From Bacteroidales bacterium (GTDB lineage: Bacteria; Bacteroidota; Bacteroidia; Bacteroidales; UBA7960), in the NCBI GenBank assembly GCA_007135645.1, contig SLIL01000460.1:1-36321 (forward strand): a DNA stretch of 36,321 nt, given 5' to 3'. The notes below the pieces were generated by a model. It did no database searches and was not told where the DNA came from. It worked only from the letters and a program-made list of their open reading frames with translations. This document shows, piece by piece, positions 31,788 through 36,321 of the stretch. The position numbers and the translations under genes were made by a program. Numbering within the stretch: the first letter of the stretch is position 1; every line of letters begins with the position of its first letter.

Positions 31788-33380
31788 TCAGTTGAGATAA
31801 ATCCCCTCACCAACACCGATGGGGAGGTTCAGGCCATACCACAAGAACAGCAGCAACACCCACATTATAAACAGAATTGCAGCATAGGGCAAAAGCAGGG
31901 AAACTACAGTCCCGATACCCACCCGTTTGTCGTATTTATGTATCCAGCCCAGCAACAATGGGAAATATACGTAAAGCGGAGTGACACAATTGGTAATGGA
32001 GTCGCCAACCCGGTACATGAGCTGCACAAAAGCAGGGCTGTAATTGAGCTGGGCCAGCATGGGGACAAATATAGGTGCAAAAATGGCCCATTTGGCAGAG
32101 CCACTTCCCAGGAATATATTCAAAATAGCCACGATGATCATAAACACGGTAAACAAAACCGGACCGGTAAGCCCCGTTGACTGGAGAAACTCAGCTCCAT
32201 AGATAGAAACGATCTTATCCAGATTTGACCAGCTAAACAGCTCAATAAACTGTGCAACGATTAGCATAAGCACAATATATCCCGACAATCCTTTCATCCC
32301 AAACTCCATGTGCTTGAGTATATCATTGGACTTTACAATGGTGCCGGTTGCCTTCCCATAGTAATAACCGGGAATGGCGAAGAAAAAGAAAAGAATGGGA
32401 ACAAGCCCCCTGAGGAACGGTGAAGGGACAATACCCCCGGTTTCGGGATCGCGCAATGGCCCCCACGCAGGAACAACCAGTATGGCAATAAGAATAACAT
32501 AAAGTAGTAAAGAGATACCGGCATGTCTGAGTCCTATTCTTTCATCATCGGTCATGCCTTTGTTTTGTTCCAGCTCGGCTTCATCAATCATGCCACCCCC
32601 GGCAAAAGCATTGCAGCGGGGAATGGTAAATCTCCTTACAATGAATGCACCGCCAATACCCAGCATAAACGTAGAAGCGATCATAAAATACCAGTTGGCC
32701 GTAGCACTTACCTCGATACCACCATTAATCCCTGATGCCACCTGGGTGCTGATCCCCGCAAGCATCACATCGGTGCCTGCAATGAAGAAGTTGGCCGTAA
32801 ACCCGGCTGTAGCACCTGCATAGCCTGCCACCAGTCCGGCAATGGGATGCAAGCCCATCTTGGAAAAGATCAGCGCTGCAATAGGAGGCACAATCACAAT
32901 TCCTGCATCCGATCCAATGTTTCCACAAGCTCCGATGATGAAGATCACCGGCATTACAATCTGTTTGGGAACTGCAAAAGCAATGTTTCGCAGGGCAACA
33001 GCAAGCAAACCGCTTTGTTCGGCAATGGAAACCCCCATCAACATCACCAGCACCAGCCCGAAGGGAGCAAAATGGGCAAAATTGGTGACCACGTTTTCAA
33101 GGAACCATCGCAATCCGTCGCCTGAGATCAGGTTGCGGGCAGTAACGGTTTCTCCTTTCCCGGGATCAATGGCACTTACACCCAGATAACTGGTTATACC
33201 ACTGATCACTACAATAAAAATGCAGATCCAGACAAACATCCAGAATGGGTGAGGTAATTTATTGCCCATTCGTTCCACCCATCCAAGAAAACCTTTGGCA
33301 GATTGGGTTTGAATATCTTCTGAGGAATCTGCAGGAGAGTTTTTCATCTCCTCCTGGTTGGTATCGTTATTTTTTGACAT
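31788..33380 (-). CDS. AbgT-family transporter
   Basis: An inner-membrane transporter of 530 aa with about 11-13 hydrophobic segments. Family signatures are GNIGSDAGIVIVPPIAALIF in the first re-entrant hairpin, GSGSAKWAIFAPIFVPML in the second, and YRVGDSITNCVTPLYVYFPLLLGW near the C terminus. E. coli AbgT imports p-aminobenzoyl-glutamate; other members export sulfonamide-type antimetabolites. The first 40 residues are hydrophilic. The gene lies between a NagZ fusion and a DigH-like hydrolase, and no aminobenzoyl-glutamate hydrolase (abgA/abgB) is present. Transport of a Glu-containing or amino-sugar cell-wall product is therefore worth considering, but it is inference. Confidence 0.92.
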   Translation of the reverse strand: MSKNNDTNQEEMKNSPADSSEDIQTQSAKGFLGWVERMGNKLPHPFWMFVWICIFIVVISGITSYLGVSAIDPGKGETVTARNLISGDGLRWFLENVVTNFAHFAPFGLVLVMLMGVSIAEQSGLLAVALRNIAFAVPKQIVMPVIFIIGACGNIGSDAGIVIVPPIAALIFSKMGLHPIAGLVAGYAGATAGFTANFFIAGTDVMLAGISTQVASGINGGIEVSATANWYFMIASTFMLGIGGAFIVRRFTIPRCNAFAGGGMIDEAELEQNKGMTDDERIGLRHAGISLLLYVILIAILVVPAWGPLRDPETGGIVPSPFLRGLVPILFFFFAIPGYYYGKATGTIVKSNDILKHMEFGMKGLSGYIVLMLIVAQFIELFSWSNLDKIVSIYGAEFLQSTGLTGPVLFTVFMIIVAILNIFLGSGSAKWAIFAPIFVPMLAQLNYSPAFVQLMYRVGDSITNCVTPLYVYFPLLLGWIHKYDKRVGIGTVVSLLLPYAAILFIMWVLLLFLWYGLNLPIGVGEGIYLN

Positions 33381-33406
33381 ACACTAATATTTTTTGATTG
33401 GCTGCG

Positions 33407-33438
33407 CAAAAATGAAATTTTTTTTTGGTTTTTCCAAT
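33407..33438 (-). promoter_or_regulatory. Candidate AbgT-gene promoter
   Basis: On the minus strand, ATTG (33438-33435), 20 nt and CATTTTTG (33414-33407) approximate the -33/-7 consensus with one mismatch each, 27 nt before the ATG at 33380. Confidence 0.3.
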
Positions 33439-33524
33439 TTATTGAGAAAAGAAAAATATCCGGCTATAACCCCGTATGGGTTGATTAAAAAGTATTCGCA
33501 ACATCAGACCATAAAAAATTTCCT

Positions 33525-33532
33525 TATATTTG
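33525..33532 (+). promoter_or_regulatory. Candidate -7 box for the DigH-like gene
   Basis: TATATTTG is an exact TAnnTTTG match about 48 nt before the ATG at 33581. The -33 position has no clear TTTG. It is divergent from the AbgT gene. Confidence 0.45.
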
Positions 33533-33580
33533 GCGCCACATTCTGTAAAACAGTAAAAACACTTTTAACTCTTAAATTCA

Positions 33581-35098
33581 ATGGGCAGAAAACTTTTACT
33601 CTCCTTTATTATTTGTCTCCTGGCCGTATGGTTTGTTACTGATAACTCAACAGCAGCTCCCAAAAGGGAAATGCGGGCCGTGTGGATAGCCACTGTTGCC
33701 AATATCGACTGGCCCTCACGAAGCGGCTTATCTACCCTTGACCAGCAACGCGAACTCATCGAATTGCTTGACCTGGTGAAAGAGTGGAATATGAACACCA
33801 TTATCTTTCAGATAAGACCTGCTGCAGATGCCTTTTTCCCTTCTGAACTTGAGCCCTGGACACAATACCTTACCGGGACTCAGGGACAGGCTCCTGAGCC
33901 CTTTTACGATCCACTGCAGTTTGCCATTGACGAATCCAGAAGAAGGGGAATAGACATTCATCTGTGGCTCAACCCTTACCGGGCCGAAATTGATACCGCC
34001 CGCAATGCCCTCTCCGATAATCACCCCATAAAAAAACACCCGGAATGGTTTGTCAATTATGGAAGGCTAAGCTATTTCAATCCCGGCCTTCCAGAAACCA
34101 GGGATCATGTTTCCAGGGTTGTAGCCGACCTGGTGCGCCGTTATGACATGGATGCGATCCATTTCGATGATTATTTTTACCCCTATCCGCTGCCAGGACT
34201 TGAATTCCCTGACAGTGCTGCTTTTGCAAAGCATCCCAGGGGTTTCAGCTCTGATGAAAAAGAGGCATGGCGCCGCGACAATGTGGATCTGATCATAAAG
34301 CAGCTTCAAGACACCATCAAATCCATAAAACCCCATGTGGAGTTTGGAATTTCTCCTTTTGGCGTGTGGCGCAATTATGACAAAGACCCCAGGGGATCCT
34401 ATACCCGGGCAGGAGTTACCAATTATGATGATCTGCATGCCGATATTCTGAAATGGCAGAAAAAGGGATGGATAGACTATGTTACCCCCCAGCTTTACTG
34501 GCACATTGGTATGGAACTGGCCGATTATGCCATTCTTGCCCAGTGGTGGGCAGACAACACTTACGGTTGCCCCCTGTATATTGGCCATGGCCTCTACCGG
34601 ATAGGAGCCGATTCGCCCAATGAAGAGTGGAGATCATCTGAAGAAATCGGCAGACAGCTGGATATCCTAAGGGGTATTCCCAATATTGAAGGCAGCATGT
34701 ACTTCAGTGCCCGGTTTTTACGTGCCAATACCTTTGGGCTAAAAGAACGTTTACTGGCTAATCACTACAGGTACCCGGCATTGCCCCCCATCAACAACAG
34801 GGTAAAACAATACACTGTGGAGCCACCGGAAAATCCTGTTATGACGGTAAGCGATTTATCCATCCATCTGACATGGGAAAGAAGCGAGGATCATAAAGGA
34901 TATGCAGTTTACAAATTCAGGCATGGCATTGCTGCTTCCATTGAAAATGCTGAAAATTTAATGCTGGTGACAGGCGAAAATTCGGTTAGCATCCCACTTA
35001 CGGGCAAAACCTCCCAGGAGTATTACTATTACATGGTAACTGCCCTGAGCAAATCCAACCAGGAATCAGTTCCGGTATTTTTTGATGAGAGGATGTAG
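33581..35098 (+). CDS. DigH-like secreted glycosyl hydrolase (GHL10/DUF187) with C-terminal FN3-like domain
   Basis: An exported hydrolase of 505 aa. A signal peptide covers about 1-26. The GHL10 domain (about 29-335) begins with the family hallmark REMRAVWIATVANIDWPS, then IIFQIRPAADAFFPSELEPW, GIDIHLWLNPYRA, DAIHFDDYFYPYP and VTPQLYW, consistent with a TIM barrel. Acidic catalytic candidates lie in HFDDYFYP. Residues about 410-505 form an FN3-like sandwich (DLSIHLTWERSEDHKGYAVYK, then YYYMVTALSKSNQES). E. coli DigH (YddW) of this family cleaves glycan strands stripped of stem peptides. Homology to it is clear at the motif level, but identical specificity is inferred. The NagX-like gene follows after 92 nt on the same strand. 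Confidence 0.83.
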   Translation: MGRKLLLSFIICLLAVWFVTDNSTAAPKREMRAVWIATVANIDWPSRSGLSTLDQQRELIELLDLVKEWNMNTIIFQIRPAADAFFPSELEPWTQYLTGTQGQAPEPFYDPLQFAIDESRRRGIDIHLWLNPYRAEIDTARNALSDNHPIKKHPEWFVNYGRLSYFNPGLPETRDHVSRVVADLVRRYDMDAIHFDDYFYPYPLPGLEFPDSAAFAKHPRGFSSDEKEAWRRDNVDLIIKQLQDTIKSIKPHVEFGISPFGVWRNYDKDPRGSYTRAGVTNYDDLHADILKWQKKGWIDYVTPQLYWHIGMELADYAILAQWWADNTYGCPLYIGHGLYRIGADSPNEEWRSSEEIGRQLDILRGIPNIEGSMYFSARFLRANTFGLKERLLANHYRYPALPPINNRVKQYTVEPPENPVMTVSDLSIHLTWERSEDHKGYAVYKFRHGIAASIENAENLMLVTGENSVSIPLTGKTSQEYYYYMVTALSKSNQESVPVFFDERM

Positions 35099-35190
35099 TC
35101 TTTAACAATAGAATTGTTGTCCTATATTACAGGAAGCAATATTTTTTGGTTACCCCTTAACTCCATAAATCAAAACATAAAAACAGTTCT

Positions 35191-36315
35191 ATGCAAAAAT
35201 CCCAACGATACCTGGCGCTGGACGTTCTGAGAGGAATGACCATTGCGTTTATGATCCTGGTAAATACACCCGGAAGCTGGCAATATGTTTATGCCCCCCT
35301 GTTGCATGCCGAATGGCACGGCTGCACCCCTACTGATCTTGTTTTTCCGTTTTTCCTATTTGTAGTGGGGGTTTCCATGTTTTTCTCCTTTGCCAAATAC
35401 GAGAACTCTCTCAACAAAGCCACCCTTAGAAGGGTTGGAGAAAGAACCTTCATGATCTTTATTATCGGACTGTTTATCAACTCTTTCCCGCAATGGTCAC
35501 AGGATTTCTCCCAGTTGCGCATTATGGGTGTATTGCAGCGAATTGCGCTGGCATATGGTATTGCAGCCATAATTGTACTGGCTTTCTCAAGAAGAAACAT
35601 TCTAATAATCGGTACCTCCCTTCTGTTTATATACTGGGCCATTTTGTATTTCCTGGGAGGAGACGACCCCTACAGCCTTACCGACAATGTTGTGAGGGCC
35701 TTTGATAGCGCAGTGCTGGGTGACCGGCACCTTTATATGGGGTTCAGAGAAGGTGGTGAAGCCATACCCTTTGACCCCGAGGGGCTGCTCTCAACCATTC
35801 CTTCGGTGGTAAGTGTGCTCACCGGATATTTTGCCGCGATCATGATCAAAGAAACCCAACGGGAAAAAGTACCCTTAAAACTCATTCTGTATGGTGCTGT
35901 CTTTACTTTTGCGGGCTGGCTCTGGGGATTGGTGCTGCCCATTAACAAGCCTCTGTGGACCAGTTCCTATGTGCTCTATACTTCCGGGCAGGCGGCAATT
36001 CTGTTTGGCATCCTTATTTATATTATCGACATTAAAGGCTATAAAAAATGGTCTTCATTCTTTGTCGTGTTCGGGTTAAATCCGTTATTCATTTACGCAC
36101 TTTCGGGGATATGGGCAAAAGCATTGTGGATGCTTATCAGGATAAAAGATGCCGAAGGGAATGTAATGTCGGGATATGGCTGGTTGTATCAGAATGTTTT
36201 TGTGCCCCTGGCCGGCAATCTCAACGGATCACTGCTGTTTGCTATAACTCATATCATTTTCTTCTGGCTGATAGGATATATCCTTTACAAGAAAAAGATT
36301 TTTATTAAAGTATAA
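35191..36315 (+). CDS. NagX/HGSNAT-like multipass acyltransferase (DUF5009, COG4299)
   Basis: A polytopic inner-membrane protein of 374 aa with about ten hydrophobic segments. The N terminus has the family hallmark LALDVLRGMTIAFMILVNTPGSW, followed by the conserved HAEWHGCTPTDLVFPFFLFVVGVS (with a His likely relevant to acetyl transfer), and RIMGVLQRIALAYG. The family is related to lysosomal heparan-alpha-glucosaminide N-acetyltransferase and to NagX proteins in bacterial GlcNAc loci, suggesting transmembrane acetylation or handling of an amino sugar. Length is complete: the stop codon ends at 36315, just inside the window. It lies 92 nt after the DigH-like gene. Confidence 0.85.
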   Translation: MQKSQRYLALDVLRGMTIAFMILVNTPGSWQYVYAPLLHAEWHGCTPTDLVFPFFLFVVGVSMFFSFAKYENSLNKATLRRVGERTFMIFIIGLFINSFPQWSQDFSQLRIMGVLQRIALAYGIAAIIVLAFSRRNILIIGTSLLFIYWAILYFLGGDDPYSLTDNVVRAFDSAVLGDRHLYMGFREGGEAIPFDPEGLLSTIPSVVSVLTGYFAAIMIKETQREKVPLKLILYGAVFTFAGWLWGLVLPINKPLWTSSYVLYTSGQAAILFGILIYIIDIKGYKKWSSFFVVFGLNPLFIYALSGIWAKALWMLIRIKDAEGNVMSGYGWLYQNVFVPLAGNLNGSLLFAITHIIFFWLIGYILYKKKIFIKV

Positions 36316-36321
36316 AAGATT

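Noticed and set aside
31740-32180. Plus-strand frame of 146 codons following the NagZ fusion
   Set aside because: It is antisense to the AbgT C-terminal signature region and has a Gln/His-rich, low-complexity translation.

Overview
The window looks like a chromosomal segment of a Bacteroidota bacterium, probably a Bacteroidales/Marinilabiliales-type anaerobe or facultative anaerobe; the order is inference. Supporting signs are promoter-like TAnnTTTG boxes upstream of many genes, the near absence of Shine-Dalgarno sequences, and a typical gene set: Mpl ligase, GWxTD lipoprotein, O/P-type porin, TonB-dependent receptor, type II pantothenate kinase, leucine-rich-repeat (LRR) proteins and a NagZ/beta-lactamase fusion. 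No tRNA, rRNA, insertion sequence, prophage gene or CRISPR array was seen. Twenty-six protein genes are called. None looks broken.

Layout. 1-595 has no convincing protein gene but carries a promoter-like site, three successive hairpins and two intrinsic terminators, so a small RNA of about 420 nt is possible. 596-8598 (minus strand) is a signalling block: a metallo-beta-lactamase-fold hydrolase, a PAS histidine kinase of the HisKA class, a stand-alone receiver, a second PAS kinase of the HisKA_3 class and a NarL/LuxR response regulator. The two kinases share a homologous pair of PAS domains but belong to different phosphotransfer classes. 8865-12662 (plus) holds mpl, ung and an Omp85-like outer-membrane protein. 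12671-13579 (minus) is an LRR protein with a Roco-like cap but no GTPase domain. 13838-17943 (plus) holds a GWxTD lipoprotein, rlmB, a LutA-like Fe-S protein and a porin. 17972-19907 (minus) is hflK-hflC. 20056-21996 (plus) holds coaW, a GNAT acetyltransferase and a small SpoIIAA-like protein. 22023-23420 (minus) is rmuC. 23548-27118 (plus) holds a TonB-dependent receptor and a MATE exporter. 27143-28426 (minus) is a protein made almost wholly of LRRs.

28737-36315 is the most coherent accessory theme: a secreted NagZ/beta-lactamase fusion, an AbgT-family transporter, a DigH-like (GHL10/DUF187) secreted glycan hydrolase and a NagX/HGSNAT-like multipass acyltransferase. Together these could trim glycan strands, remove GlcNAc, act on peptide or amide bonds and move or acetylate the products. 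I infer a cell-wall or amino-sugar salvage locus; no single gene proves it. With mpl at 8.9 kb, which reattaches recovered murein tripeptide to UDP-MurNAc, the window holds several parts of a recycling route, although murQ, ampG and anmK are absent here.

All functional calls come from reading motifs in the translated sequence; no database search was possible. Promoter calls are matches to the Bacteroidota -33/-7 consensus and are tentative unless both boxes are present.
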